Positions 1-8,570 of a stretch of DNA of 64,000 bases are shown one piece after another. How positions within the stretch are numbered: the stretch's first letter is position 1; each line of letters opens with the position of its first letter. The notes beneath the pieces were generated by a model, which was given only the letters and a program-made list of their open reading frames with translations, did no database searches and was not told where the DNA came from. This stretch comes from G963677485 sp942492855 (lineage in GTDB: Bacteria; Armatimonadota; HRBIN16). Position numbers and translations under genes: made by a program. The DNA is taken from contig OW818647.1 in assembly GCA_942492855.1 (NCBI GenBank), forward strand, positions 3,286,001-3,350,000, in the 5' to 3' direction.

Positions 1-1458
1 CGATCTGCACAAGGGCAGGACCGTATCTAAAGCAGAATCATCGTCAGATTTGACAGAAACAACAAGTCGCAATGACGCGCCTGTTGTGACCTGGTGCCGT
101 AATCGCATCGCTGCGAGCCGCAAATTGTGCCGGACTAAGCCGACACACGCGCCATCTGGCTGAATGTAACTATATACAACTAGTATACGTGAGTTGTTCA
201 TTTCCATCAACATAACTCGAAACGGTATGCTTGAGCGGTCTCCCTTCACTAGGATTTCACACTCTTTTTGAACACTCCAACCGTCGCCTGGCAGGCAGTA
301 TGATGGACTATGAAAGCTGTTCTTCATGTGTCCATAAACCACTAGCACATCGGTATAGTCGCCTGGCTCGTTGCGGTATGTGCGGTTGACTACCGCGTCG
401 GGAGTCAGTAGCTTGAGTGCCTCTTCAGGTAAAGGTGTTTCATCCGTGACGGTCCAACCGTCAATAGAGTAGGGCACATCCATGGTGTTTATCGTGCGTG
501 TTGGCACGGCACCTCTGGTGGCATCGGCTGCGGTGATGGCCCACATGGCAAAGATCAGGCAGATGATTACCATGGTTATCCTGCGCCATGAGGTGAGTTG
601 CGGTGTTGTTGGATGGTGTACGGCTTTATCTGCTTGATCGACCGCGAAGCGTGAAGTCAGTAGTTGCCGCAGTGTACTGAGTGTAACACCTGACAGAACC
701 AACAGCAGAATCCCCGCATTGTCGTGGAAGAGTGTCAGGGCAAGATTAGCATTGATGAAATGGCCGATGATAAAAATCAACACAATCCGTATCACATTGG
801 CGATGTATGCAATAGGAATAGAACTCGCGAATAACAACCACTTCCAGCCCAGTTTAACCGATGTGGTGCCCGCCATCAACGCCGCCACTGTCGTGATGGC
901 CATCAATGAGCGGATACCGCTGCACGCTACGGCGATCTCAGCATCAAACCGAGGAGTCCAGAGGTGAACCCCTTCGCGCTGGATGGGCAGAAACAGGCCA
1001 AGCACCCATCCGGAGATGGCCGCACTGGAGTGCTGCATCGGAACGCTCAGCTTGTCAATAAGGAAATCTGGCCACGGTACCGCCATGAACAAGAAAGCCA
1101 GAGGAAACAGCCGGGCACGTACCCATCCACCACCGTACAGTATCCAACACAGGCCTATGATAGATATAGGGAGACTTAGACCGTATAACAGCTTGATGTC
1201 AGCCCATACGGCGACCACAAGCAGCGACAATCCGACGGATAGCGGGATGATACCGAGCCATGGTCTGCCTGCCAGGGCAGGGCGCTGGTGCCTGCTTCTA
1301 TAGATGAGGTATGCACTGATAAACGGCACGGCCAGCCCGTGGTTCAACTCAGGAGAAGACATCCAACGCTGGAAAAGAAAGGCGATGGCTGGCCAGTTGA
1401 CAACTAGATATACGAACCAAACCACTGTGATGGCCCATCGACGGTCTGGCTTATTCAT
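1..1458 (-). CDS. exosortase fused to an EpsI-type domain (partial, C-terminus beyond left edge)
   Basis: The reading frame is open from an ATG to the first base of the window, so the C-terminus is missing. The first ~300 residues are strongly hydrophobic with about eight membrane segments and carry the three exosortase/archaeosortase catalytic signatures: Cys179 in CSGIRSL, Arg224 in ANVIRI and His245 in LFHDNAG. After a short linker, a second domain of the EpsI type (DUF3485) follows, with its YCLPGDGW motif at about residue 387. Exosortases are membrane transpeptidases that process C-terminal sorting signals such as PEP-CTERM, usually beside exopolysaccharide genes; EpsI is their usual partner and is often fused. 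The start lies 17 bp after the stop of the upstream membrane glycosyltransferase gene, which suggests one transcript. The family call rests on motifs seen; the exact exosortase subtype is not determined. Confidence 0.88.
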   Translation of the reverse strand, partial: MNKPDRRWAITVVWFVYLVVNWPAIAFLFQRWMSSPELNHGLAVPFISAYLIYRSRHQRPALAGRPWLGIIPLSVGLSLLVVAVWADIKLLYGLSLPISIIGLCWILYGGGWVRARLFPLAFLFMAVPWPDFLIDKLSVPMQHSSAAISGWVLGLFLPIQREGVHLWTPRFDAEIAVACSGIRSLMAITTVAALMAGTTSVKLGWKWLLFASSIPIAYIANVIRIVLIFIIGHFINANLALTLFHDNAGILLLVLSGVTLSTLRQLLTSRFAVDQADKAVHHPTTPQLTSWRRITMVIICLIFAMWAITAADATRGAVPTRTINTMDVPYSIDGWTVTDETPLPEEALKLLTPDAVVNRTYRNEPGDYTDVLVVYGHMKNSFHSPSYCLPGDGWSVQKECEILVKGDRSSIPFRVMLMEMNNSRILVVYSYIQPDGACVGLVRHNLRLAAMRLRHQVTTGASLRLVVSVKSDDDSALDTVLPLCRS

Positions 1459-1475
1459 ACCAATTCCTTGTAGTA

Positions 1476-3689
1476 TCACTTGCTGTTACCACCGGTATGC
1501 AGCGGTTTGGACTGTGTTTTGTTAAAGTCGGTGGAACACAGTAATATCTGCGACAGTAGCACGCTTTGATGCTGCTGCTGATTGTATGAACTGCTTTGGC
1601 AGGGTTCCATGTAAAGCGGAATAACGGCATATGGAGCCTGCTTCTGCCAATAGCGGCTCAGTTTCGTCTGTTCTGCGGCCGACAACCCAGCGCGGAGTTG
1701 GATAAAGCTGCTGGCACCCTGGTAGAGCTGGAACCATCCCAGCATCTGTTTGCTTGGCACATTAGCCACTTCAGGGGTGAGCAGCAGGTATTTTGCCTTC
1801 GTTCTTGACAGCTCCATCAGTTTCGATTGGTCGGCTTGCATACGGGTTTGCGGATTCTGGGTGTCACTTGTACCGGGGTTGACGACCTCCTGAACAATAG
1901 CCGATTCGGGCAGCCATACCCAGGCCGTCTCTGTATACCATGCGGCCAGCTCAGGCTGATCACAGATGCCGATGCTTCTCAGGACGGTGGGAGTGGGGCA
2001 CTTTCGTATGGATTTCGGCCAGTAGGCCTCAATGATCCGACGGTTCAGCCACGGCAGTTGGGTATTCAATCCTTCATATCGCCTATCCACTGGTAGACCC
2101 CCCGTATGGCGGAGTCCTATCTGAGACGCCGCATCTTGAAGCGGTGTGCCCCCTCGGATCGCATCGTTGAGTATGGCCACTACCGCTTGGTGCTGAGGTT
2201 TCCCTTTGGGCAGGGCCATGAGCTGCTTCTTTAACGGGGGCACCAACCGGCTGGCAAGAGCACGCTCGAGTGCGTTGGACGGCGAGAGCAGTGCCTTCAT
2301 GATAGGCTGGGCATCGAGCAGATCACCACTCTGTAGACAGCTCTTGCCTATCATACTGGCAACCTCAACCCGTTTGATCTGCTCGCCTGTGCGATAAAGA
2401 GCTACCCGCAATGGATCCTCTGCAGGTTTTCTATTAGTGACTATGTAGGCCGTGGTGTACACAGAGCAGATAACTACCGCCAGGATACTAAGCGCACGGA
2501 ACCGCTGATCTCCATTTTCGTCGTAGAGATCGCACATCTGGCGCACCCCATATACCGCCATCAGCAGAAGCATCGGCAGATAGGCGATCACTGCTTTATC
2601 GGCGCAACCCTCGCGTCCGAAAGCATACACCATCACTGTCAACACCACCACGCCAAGCGACACCAGCATCAGCCGCATCTGCTTGACGGAGTGGCTGTAA
2701 AATGCCCCAACAGCCGCGACTGGCAAGAGGGCCATCAATAGACCATTTGTTTGCACCACAGCTTGGAGGTTTCGCATCCATTTGGCCATGACTGCGTTCA
2801 GGTCGACCCAGCTTGTGGGCCACCACGGAACTACATGCCCCGGTGAATACAGCCGATAGAGTACATCACCTGGGAAATTGGGTGTTTCCATTAACGTCTC
2901 ATAGATGCTTAATGAAAAGAATGGTGTATGCGCGACAGATACCTGGCGGATGATCCACGGCAGCAGTACCAGCAGCATTGAGATGATGGGAAGGCCCCAG
3001 CGACGAAACCCCTCCCGTCGTTCCGTCACCACCAGATAAGCCAGTATCAACACACAACCGATCCACAGGGACGTTTGAGTTAACACGCCGAGAGCCAGTA
3101 ACAAGCCGATCAACGCACTGCGAAGAGGGTTTGTTTTAGTGTCTGGCAGCCTGTCTTGCGTTGAAATGGGATCGAACAGCAGTAGCCAGGCGATAATCCA
3201 CCATACGGCGCCCATACTGGCCGGCATCGCGGAAAGGGCCAATAGATGGCAGATCGGCGGCCACATCACCAGTAACAGTCCTGCCGTGACACCAGTTTCG
3301 CGACCAAATACACGGCTTGCCAGGATCACCACAACCGTGACCAGCAGCAAAAACCACAGGGCGCTACTCAGAATGGCCGTCCTGTCCCAAGCTTGCAGTA
3401 GCTGGAACATGCCTGCTTGAAATAACGGGTAAAGAGGGGGGCGGGTCAGGTCTGGTGTAAATTCGGACGATTTCCAGTGCATGAAGCCCAAAGGCGGCAA
3501 TGATGATGTCTGCATCCCGCGACCCTCAGCAATGTTGCGTGAGAGCTGAGCATACCCGCATGCCTCAGGCGAGAGCCCTGCAAAGAACGAACGGTAGGAT
3601 ACCAACACAATGACTACGGAAAATGCCAAAACCACTATTAAATGAGAAAATGTATGCCATGGTCTACCGGTGCTCGATGAATGTAACAT
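1476..3689 (-). CDS. ArnT/PMT-like (GT39-type) membrane glycosyltransferase
   Basis: This 737-residue protein begins with a membrane segment followed by an extracytoplasmic loop containing the pattern SPEACGYAQLSRNIAEG, which resembles the first loop of polyprenol-phosphate-dependent (GT-C fold) transferases such as ArnT and PMT. Around ten further hydrophobic segments fill the first ~420 residues; the last ~300 residues are mostly soluble and probably extracytoplasmic. Such enzymes move a sugar from a lipid-phosphate carrier to lipid, polysaccharide or protein on the outer face of the membrane. The gene sits immediately upstream of the exosortase/EpsI gene and divergent from an initiating sugar-phosphate transferase, so a role in exopolysaccharide or in glycosylation of sorted proteins is inferred. 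Donor and acceptor cannot be read from the sequence. Confidence 0.75.
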   Translation of the reverse strand: MLHSSSTGRPWHTFSHLIVVLAFSVVIVLVSYRSFFAGLSPEACGYAQLSRNIAEGRGMQTSSLPPLGFMHWKSSEFTPDLTRPPLYPLFQAGMFQLLQAWDRTAILSSALWFLLLVTVVVILASRVFGRETGVTAGLLLVMWPPICHLLALSAMPASMGAVWWIIAWLLLFDPISTQDRLPDTKTNPLRSALIGLLLALGVLTQTSLWIGCVLILAYLVVTERREGFRRWGLPIISMLLVLLPWIIRQVSVAHTPFFSLSIYETLMETPNFPGDVLYRLYSPGHVVPWWPTSWVDLNAVMAKWMRNLQAVVQTNGLLMALLPVAAVGAFYSHSVKQMRLMLVSLGVVVLTVMVYAFGREGCADKAVIAYLPMLLLMAVYGVRQMCDLYDENGDQRFRALSILAVVICSVYTTAYIVTNRKPAEDPLRVALYRTGEQIKRVEVASMIGKSCLQSGDLLDAQPIMKALLSPSNALERALASRLVPPLKKQLMALPKGKPQHQAVVAILNDAIRGGTPLQDAASQIGLRHTGGLPVDRRYEGLNTQLPWLNRRIIEAYWPKSIRKCPTPTVLRSIGICDQPELAAWYTETAWVWLPESAIVQEVVNPGTSDTQNPQTRMQADQSKLMELSRTKAKYLLLTPEVANVPSKQMLGWFQLYQGASSFIQLRAGLSAAEQTKLSRYWQKQAPYAVIPLYMEPCQSSSYNQQQHQSVLLSQILLCSTDFNKTQSKPLHTGGNSK

Positions 3690-3922
3690 TCTTGTTCAGC
3701 GCCCCCTGATCTATTCCGTTTTGTGTAGCCATCGGATGTATTCCAAATCTGGTATTATTGTAGCATATCGATATCTTACATTACGATATAATATCACCAA
3801 TATACCTTAAGATAGGTAGAAAATATGCTTTATTCATAGTTTGATTGAGCTTACATATCAAATTGTAATGCAGGATATCATGATCGATACAACACTTAAT
3901 CTCAGAAGGAGGGACTCCGTAC
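3690..3922. promoter_or_regulatory. AT-rich divergent intergenic region
   Basis: This stretch separates the minus-strand glycosyltransferase/exosortase genes from the plus-strand sugar-phosphate transferase and must hold both promoters. It is clearly more AT-rich than the flanking genes and contains several TATAAT-like words, for example at 3787-3792, and overlapping GATATC/ATCGAT palindromic words around 3764-3795. I could not pair a convincing -35 with a -10 box. A good ribosome binding site (AGAAGGAGGG) lies at 3903-3912 for the plus-strand gene. Confidence 0.45.
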
Positions 3923-4603
3923 ATGAAATCGGAAATGTCTGCTGCTCAACCGCCTGCGCTCACAACGCCTCATGCAGATAGCTGGCCCTTGCGTTCTGAC
4001 CTCAGAGTTAAACGGCTGTTTGATCTCGCATTTACCATACCAGGCCTCACCCTGCTCACTCCGCTGTTCGCGGTGGTGGCGGTCGCCGTCAAGCTGGGTG
4101 ATGGCGGTCCTGTGTTCTTCCGACAACAGCGGGTGGGGAAGAACGGGGTTGTTTTTACCATCTTGAAATTCCGGAGTATGCGTGTCGATGCCGACCAAAA
4201 GGGCCGCTTAATCACCATCGGTAACGACCAGCGTATCACCCCCATTGGCCGCATACTACGAAACAGCAAACTGGATGAACTGCCACAACTCATCAATGTG
4301 ATACGCGGCGAGATGAGCCTGGTGGGGCCCCGTCCCATGGTGGCACGATATACCGACCTATTCACTTCGGAGCAGCGTGAGGTGCTAGACCTCATGCCTG
4401 GTATCACCGATCCCGCATCGTTGGTATACCGGCATGAGCAGCGATACTTGGCCAGGTATGCTGATCCCGAGCAAGTTTATATTCAAAAAGTGTTACCACA
4501 TAAACTACAGATCAACCTGCAATATGCCCGCCGTGCCTCCATCTGGACCGATGCGGTTGTGATACTTCGCACCTTGTTCACGAAGTGTCCGTATAGAGTG
4601 TGA
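3923..4603 (+). CDS. undecaprenyl-phosphate sugar-phosphate transferase (bacterial sugar transferase family)
   Basis: A 226-residue member of the bacterial sugar transferase family (PF02397; WcaJ/EpsL/PglC type). It shows the single membrane-associated helix after KRLFDLAF, the conserved GGPVFFRQQRVG and FRSM motifs, the RKTKLDELPQ equivalent (LRNSKLDELPQLINV) and the GEMSLVGPRP box. Enzymes of this family start exopolysaccharide or glycan synthesis by moving a hexose-1-phosphate from a nucleotide sugar to undecaprenyl phosphate at the cytoplasmic face. The length fits the short monotopic form without the N-terminal membrane bundle of WcaJ. A strong ribosome binding site is placed 10 bases before the ATG. 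It faces away from the exosortase genes and probably belongs functionally to the same surface polysaccharide locus. The sugar specificity is not predictable here. Confidence 0.9.
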   Translation: MKSEMSAAQPPALTTPHADSWPLRSDLRVKRLFDLAFTIPGLTLLTPLFAVVAVAVKLGDGGPVFFRQQRVGKNGVVFTILKFRSMRVDADQKGRLITIGNDQRITPIGRILRNSKLDELPQLINVIRGEMSLVGPRPMVARYTDLFTSEQREVLDLMPGITDPASLVYRHEQRYLARYADPEQVYIQKVLPHKLQINLQYARRASIWTDAVVILRTLFTKCPYRV

Positions 4604-4644
4604 CGTTCACGTGAGTGGGTTCATGCTTAAATGGGCCTACCGGG

Positions 4645-4650
4645 TATAAT
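4645..4650 (+). promoter_or_regulatory. possible -10 box for smpB
   Basis: A perfect TATAAT stands 24 bases before the smpB start, preceded by GGG. No good -35 hexamer is found at the normal distance, so this is a weak call; smpB could also be read from the upstream gene, 71 bases away. Confidence 0.35.
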
Positions 4651-4674
4651 AAGGTGTCTCATTTGGAGGGAATT

Positions 4675-5154
4675 ATGGCCAAGAAAGCCGAAACTGAAAA
4701 GAAAACACTGTCACCCAGCATACTTAACCGCAAGGCAAGGCACGACTATGAGATCATCGAGACCTATGTGGCAGGCATTGTGCTTGAGGGCACTGAGGTG
4801 AAATCACTGCGTGAGGGCCGCGCTCAGATCACTGAGGGATACTGCGAACTGCGTGATGGCGAGATGTGGATACTTAATATGCACGTGCAGCCATACGCGT
4901 TTGGCAACCGCTTCAACACCGAGCCAGCCAGGCCACGTAAGCTGCTGATGAACAGGGTTGAACTGAACAAGCTGAAGACCAAGGTTGAGGGGAAGGGTTT
5001 GACGATCATCCCGTTAAAACTCTTCTTCATGCACGGTTATGTGAAGTTGGAGATCGCCATCGCCCGCGGTAAGCGAGAGTGGGACCGCCGTGATGATATC
5101 CAAAAGCGCGACGTGATGCGTGAGCAGGACCGCGAATTGAACAGCCGGAGTTAA
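4675..5154 (+). CDS. smpB: SsrA-binding protein SmpB
   Basis: This 159-residue protein is the tmRNA-binding partner in trans-translation, which frees stalled ribosomes and tags the unfinished peptide. Typical SmpB sequences are visible: LNRKARHDYEI near the N-terminus, GIVLEGTEVKSLREG, the H-V-QPY segment, and the basic C-terminal tail KREWDRRDDIQKRD. I chose the ATG that directly precedes MAKKAE because a good GGAGGG ribosome binding site lies four bases upstream and because SmpB proteins start here; a longer frame from 4615 would add 20 unrelated residues. No ssrA (tmRNA) gene is visible in the window. The next gene, a protein kinase, starts 11 bases after the stop, suggesting a joint transcript. 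Confidence 0.96.
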   Translation: MAKKAETEKKTLSPSILNRKARHDYEIIETYVAGIVLEGTEVKSLREGRAQITEGYCELRDGEMWILNMHVQPYAFGNRFNTEPARPRKLLMNRVELNKLKTKVEGKGLTIIPLKLFFMHGYVKLEIAIARGKREWDRRDDIQKRDVMREQDRELNSRS

Positions 5155-5165
5155 TTGGAGGCCTC

Positions 5166-6743
5166 ATGACAGAAAACCCTGAGATGCGTATCGGTAGATA
5201 TCGCCTTCTTGAACAACTGGGCAGCGGTGGGATGTCTAAGGTATACCGTGCTGAGGATACGCTGATCGGTCGGATGGTGGCGTTAAAAGTGCTGGTGCTC
5301 CCGCCTGTGGTGACCGACGCCGAGCGTGAGGAGATGGTGCTGCGCTTCGAACGAGAAGCACGCTCAGCCGGACGTCTGTCGCATATCAATGTGGTCACTC
5401 TGTATGAGGTCAGCGAGGCGGATGATCAGTATTACATCGCCATGGAGCTTTTTGAAGGTAAAACTCTACGGCAGGTGATGGATGCAGGGCGAATCAGCCC
5501 CAGAGAGACGATGCGCATCGTGCAAGCGGTGGCCTCCGCATTGGATTACGCGCACACCGCCGGAGTGGTACACAGGGATGTCAAGCCCGACAACATCGCA
5601 TTGCTTGAAACCGGCCAGGTAAAGTTGACCGACTTCGGCATCGCGCGGCTGGCTAACGATCTGGTGCGCACCCAGGCTGGCATAATGGTGGGCAGTCCAG
5701 CGTATATGTCACCAGAGCAGATCACTTCTGAAGAAATTGATGGGCGAAGTGATGTGTTTGCGCTGGCGACGACCACCTGGGAGATGCTGTGCGGCCATAA
5801 ACCGTTCGATGCTCCTAATGTGGCCGCAGTTTTGCACAAAATTGTGTATGAAGACCCGGAGCCCAACCCTGGCATTCCTGAGGTTCTCTACCCTGTGTTT
5901 CGAAAGGCGTTTGCGAAAGATCCCGCGAACCGCTACCAAAAGTGCCGTGCGTTTGCAGAGGAGCTTGGTCTGAAGTTAGTGACCAGCGGATTGGCAGGAG
6001 GCGATATGTTCCGCCAGGCGGAAACGCAGCCCCGTCCGACCAGTCAAACTGGCACAGCACCAGCATCTCGCGGGTCGCGGAGCAATGTGATAGTGCCCCC
6101 ATGGGCTAGCACCAGCAAGAAACCTGCTTCGGGACCGAAGCGGCGCATCCCTGTCCTGCCTGCGGTGCTAATTACGCTTAGCCTGGTGGTGATAGTGGCC
6201 ATGGGTGTCAACGCGGTATTGAATCAATCAGGACCAAAAAAACGCAACATTGAGTTGAGGCCGGTCGAAACCCTGGCCCCGGTGGCGATGAACCACGTGT
6301 TGAGTGACTTTGAGATCAGCACCAATAACTGGCAGATGGCCACGCAGGGTTTTGAGCTTAAACGGCTCCGCTCCAAAGCAAGCCAGGGCTCTTATTGGAT
6401 GCGAGCGAACAGCGAAAGCAGCTTTGAGACCGCGGTGATCGCACTGGTGCCGGAACAAAAAGACTGGCGCAAGTTCGGCAATGCGGTAGCCATCGATGTA
6501 CTGGTGCCCAACGAGGCGGATACTGATTGCTTTGCCCAGTTGTTCATTGTAGATGCCCAGCAGAGGCGTCACCCGCTGGGGCAGGCTGACCGGCTGCGGC
6601 CGGGAGAGTGGGGGAGTTTGCAGCGTGTGGTCGATGAGCGCATCATGGCCAACGTGCAGCAGTTCCAACTGGAGATTCGGCCCACGAATCGTGCCGTGAC
6701 CTGGTTCGGCATCGACCACCTGCGGGTCTTCCGCGGGCAGTAG
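5166..6743 (+). CDS. membrane Ser/Thr protein kinase with extracytoplasmic beta-rich domain
   Basis: Residues ~8-270 are a complete Hanks-type kinase: glycine loop GSGGMSKV (~19-26), catalytic lysine in VALK (K41), HRDVKPDN (D138), DFG (156-158) and SPE at the end of the activation loop, all present and so probably active. A Pro/Ser/Thr-rich linker follows, then one membrane helix (~329-352), and an extracytoplasmic domain of about 165 residues. That domain (LSDFEISTNNW..., ending FGIDHLRVF) looks like a jelly-roll carbohydrate-binding module of the CBM11/CIA30 type rather than the PASTA repeats found in many bacterial kinases. It is likely to sense a sugar or envelope ligand and signal inside by phosphorylation. 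An SD-like GGAGG precedes the ATG, and the gene follows smpB by 11 bases. Ligand and substrates are unknown. Confidence 0.9.
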   Translation: MTENPEMRIGRYRLLEQLGSGGMSKVYRAEDTLIGRMVALKVLVLPPVVTDAEREEMVLRFEREARSAGRLSHINVVTLYEVSEADDQYYIAMELFEGKTLRQVMDAGRISPRETMRIVQAVASALDYAHTAGVVHRDVKPDNIALLETGQVKLTDFGIARLANDLVRTQAGIMVGSPAYMSPEQITSEEIDGRSDVFALATTTWEMLCGHKPFDAPNVAAVLHKIVYEDPEPNPGIPEVLYPVFRKAFAKDPANRYQKCRAFAEELGLKLVTSGLAGGDMFRQAETQPRPTSQTGTAPASRGSRSNVIVPPWASTSKKPASGPKRRIPVLPAVLITLSLVVIVAMGVNAVLNQSGPKKRNIELRPVETLAPVAMNHVLSDFEISTNNWQMATQGFELKRLRSKASQGSYWMRANSESSFETAVIALVPEQKDWRKFGNAVAIDVLVPNEADTDCFAQLFIVDAQQRRHPLGQADRLRPGEWGSLQRVVDERIMANVQQFQLEIRPTNRAVTWFGIDHLRVFRGQ

Positions 6744-6785
6744 AGGGCACCGATTACGACTGTTTTTTACTTCAAGATATATGCG

Positions 6786-7011
6786 TTCCGGGCACCCACG
6801 AAGTGGGTATGATTCATTATAGCCACGGGTGAGCGCAAGCGTAACCCGTGGTTGACGGTGCATAGTTCCCACCCCGAAGTGGGTCGAACCTCTTCCAGTA
6901 GCAGCAAAACGCATCAAACCCCTTCGGGGTAAATGGTTTATGGTTACCTTCCACGGGTTACGCTTCGCTCACCCGTGGCTGTAAGAATCTTACCCTTTCA
7001 GGGTGTTCGGA
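6786..7011. repeat. inverted-repeat hairpin element, family A, copy 1
   Basis: A ~226 bp non-coding element. Its left arm reads as a short hairpin around CCCACGAAGTGGGT, then TTATAGCCACGGGTGAGCG and a second hairpin closing at AACCCGTGG, then CCCCGAAGTGGGTCGAACC. The right arm is an imperfect inverted copy of the left (ACGGGTTACGCTTCGCTCACCCGTGG then TAAGAATCTTACCC and TTCGGA), so the whole can fold into a large cruciform with side hairpins. Very similar elements occur at 44362-44600 and 47427-47640. No ORF with gene-like features is inside. It may be a non-autonomous mobile element or a transcribed structured RNA; which one is unknown. Confidence 0.8.
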
Positions 7012-7167
7012 CCATCATCCCACATATCCTGGTCTGTTCTCACCGTGCCTTGTAACCCGTGCTTGAGTTGTGTGGCATACGATCCGGTCCGATCTACGTT
7101 GCTATATAAGCAGTCAGTGGAACGACCGCACAGATTATCCCTCTCGGTGTTTCGTCGCCGAGATGCA

Positions 7168-7200
7168 AAACCCGCTTAAACAGCGGGTTTTCCCTCTTTT
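7168..7200. terminator. hairpin with T-rich tail, possible terminator
   Basis: A 9-bp perfect stem (AAACCCGCT / AGCGGGTTT, loop of five) is followed by TCCCTCTTTT on the plus strand and by a short T-run on the minus strand. It could end transcription from the kinase side or from the pentapeptide gene on the other strand. Confidence 0.5.
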
Positions 7201-7238
7201 GGGGGAAGAATGGAATCACACCATTTTTGCCCCTATTA

Positions 7239-7289
7239 GCCGATTTAACGCGAAATCGGCTAGTATGTTAGCGGAATTCGCGCGAATTC
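7239..7289. repeat. twin palindromes downstream of a pentapeptide gene
   Basis: Two hairpins lie side by side: GCCGATTT...AAATCGGC with a six-base loop, and the 16-bp perfect palindrome GAATTCGCGCGAATTC. Related sequence is found again after the paralogous gene (around 8519-8560), so the 3' flank was probably copied together with the gene. They may act as transcript ends for the minus-strand gene. Confidence 0.6.
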
Positions 7290-7322
7290 GGCTTATAGGC
7301 TGATTATCGCGGCTATCGAGAG

Positions 7323-8390
7323 CTACTCGTGCTGATCCGGAAGTGCTGCCCGCTCCCGCCAGTAGACGATGGCGGGTTCGAGTTCGCTTCGCCATCCAGA
7401 GCAATCCTCCCAGGACAATGCCAACATCAGCCATTGGTACACCGCCCAGCTTTGAGCGGGTGTGAAGAGCGAAAATGAGTTTTCGCCGTAGTTGCGATGC
7501 CACTCACTGCCTTTTCCTACTACGTTCAACATCATCAGCGTGTATTCAACGCCGTCTGTTATGATTTGGTCGCCTGTATGGGTGTCTATAAGTTCCTCTA
7601 ATATTAGCGGTATGAGTTCATGAACATTCTGAGCGATCAGTGCCACGATATGCAGGCGGAATTCTACATACTCCTCGTGCGTCATTCCAGCCGTGCTCTG
7701 GTAACCGAAGGTTTCCCTTAGCAAGCTTCGCACGCTTTCGGGGTCGGGTATAAATCCAATCAGGTTGTTCATGACTGTGCCATCTAGGATCGCTTCTTGC
7801 AAGTTTAGGTCAATGACAGTGGCCCAAGTGAGGTCAGCACCGCTGAGGTTAGTGTGGGTCAGGTTCGCACCAGATAGAATGGCACGCGACAGATCGGCAC
7901 CTGCAAGGTTGGCATGCGATAGGTTTGCCCCGGCCAAATTGGCAGACTGGAGATTGGCACAAGCCATATTAGCTCCTTCCAGCGTAGCAAACTGCATGTC
8001 AGATTCACTCAGACTACAGTTGGGCATCACCGCTCCGCTCAAGTTTGCATGTACCAAGCTGGCACCGTCCATGAATGCGTTGCCGCAATAGGTGTCGCCT
8101 AGATCCGCATAGTTGAGATCTGATTCCCTCAGGTCGGCATGTTCAAGGAAGGCTTCATGAAGATTGGCATTATTTAACATTGCTCCATCAAGCTCAGCAC
8201 AGGTGAGGTCGGCTCCGCGTAAGTCTGCGTTCACCAGGTTCGCTCTGCCCAGCATCGCATAGCTAAGGTCAGTGTCCTTGAGATCGGCGTTCTCCAGGCA
8301 CTGGCTGTTCGCTTCCGCCGCCGACTTGATGCTGTCATACTCGCCTGAGATGATGATGTCGCCTTGCCGGTTCCGAATTTCGATGGTCAT
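7323..8390 (-). CDS. pentapeptide-repeat protein, copy A
   Basis: A 355-residue protein. Residues ~1-25 form a short head (MTIEIRNRQGDIIISGEYDS), ~26-210 are about 35 tandem A(D/N)LXX pentapeptides, which fold as a right-handed square beta-helix, and the last ~140 residues form a non-repetitive helical domain containing THEEYVEFRLHI and LILEELIDTHTGD. The C-terminal ~25 residues are nearly identical to those of the neighbouring paralog. Pentapeptide helices such as MfpA/Qnr can mimic DNA, but most family members have unknown roles, so no function is assigned. No signal peptide or membrane helix is seen, so the protein is probably cytoplasmic. A weak AAGGG ribosome binding site precedes the ATG. 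Same-strand tandem duplication with the next gene is clear from the shared head and tail. Confidence 0.9.
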   Translation of the reverse strand: MTIEIRNRQGDIIISGEYDSIKSAAEANSQCLENADLKDTDLSYAMLGRANLVNADLRGADLTCAELDGAMLNNANLHEAFLEHADLRESDLNYADLGDTYCGNAFMDGASLVHANLSGAVMPNCSLSESDMQFATLEGANMACANLQSANLAGANLSHANLAGADLSRAILSGANLTHTNLSGADLTWATVIDLNLQEAILDGTVMNNLIGFIPDPESVRSLLRETFGYQSTAGMTHEEYVEFRLHIVALIAQNVHELIPLILEELIDTHTGDQIITDGVEYTLMMLNVVGKGSEWHRNYGENSFSLFTPAQSWAVYQWLMLALSWEDCSGWRSELEPAIVYWRERAALPDQHE

Positions 8391-8570
8391 TACTATAAGC
8401 CCTTAGTGTTCATGGTGATATTGGCCGTCTTTATGTATCATCACTGATTCGCTGCTGAGAATCCAGCCGTTTTCTGTGTGTATAACGAACCTTTACCTAC
8501 ATGCTCCGTGTCGTGGCGCCAAATCCGCGTGAAATCAGCTAATAGGCTTACTATCGCGGCTTAACGAGAG

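Noticed and set aside
4604..4674. Search for ssrA (tmRNA) beside smpB
   Set aside because: The gap before smpB is only 71 bases and the kinase follows after 11 bases, so no tmRNA gene fits here.
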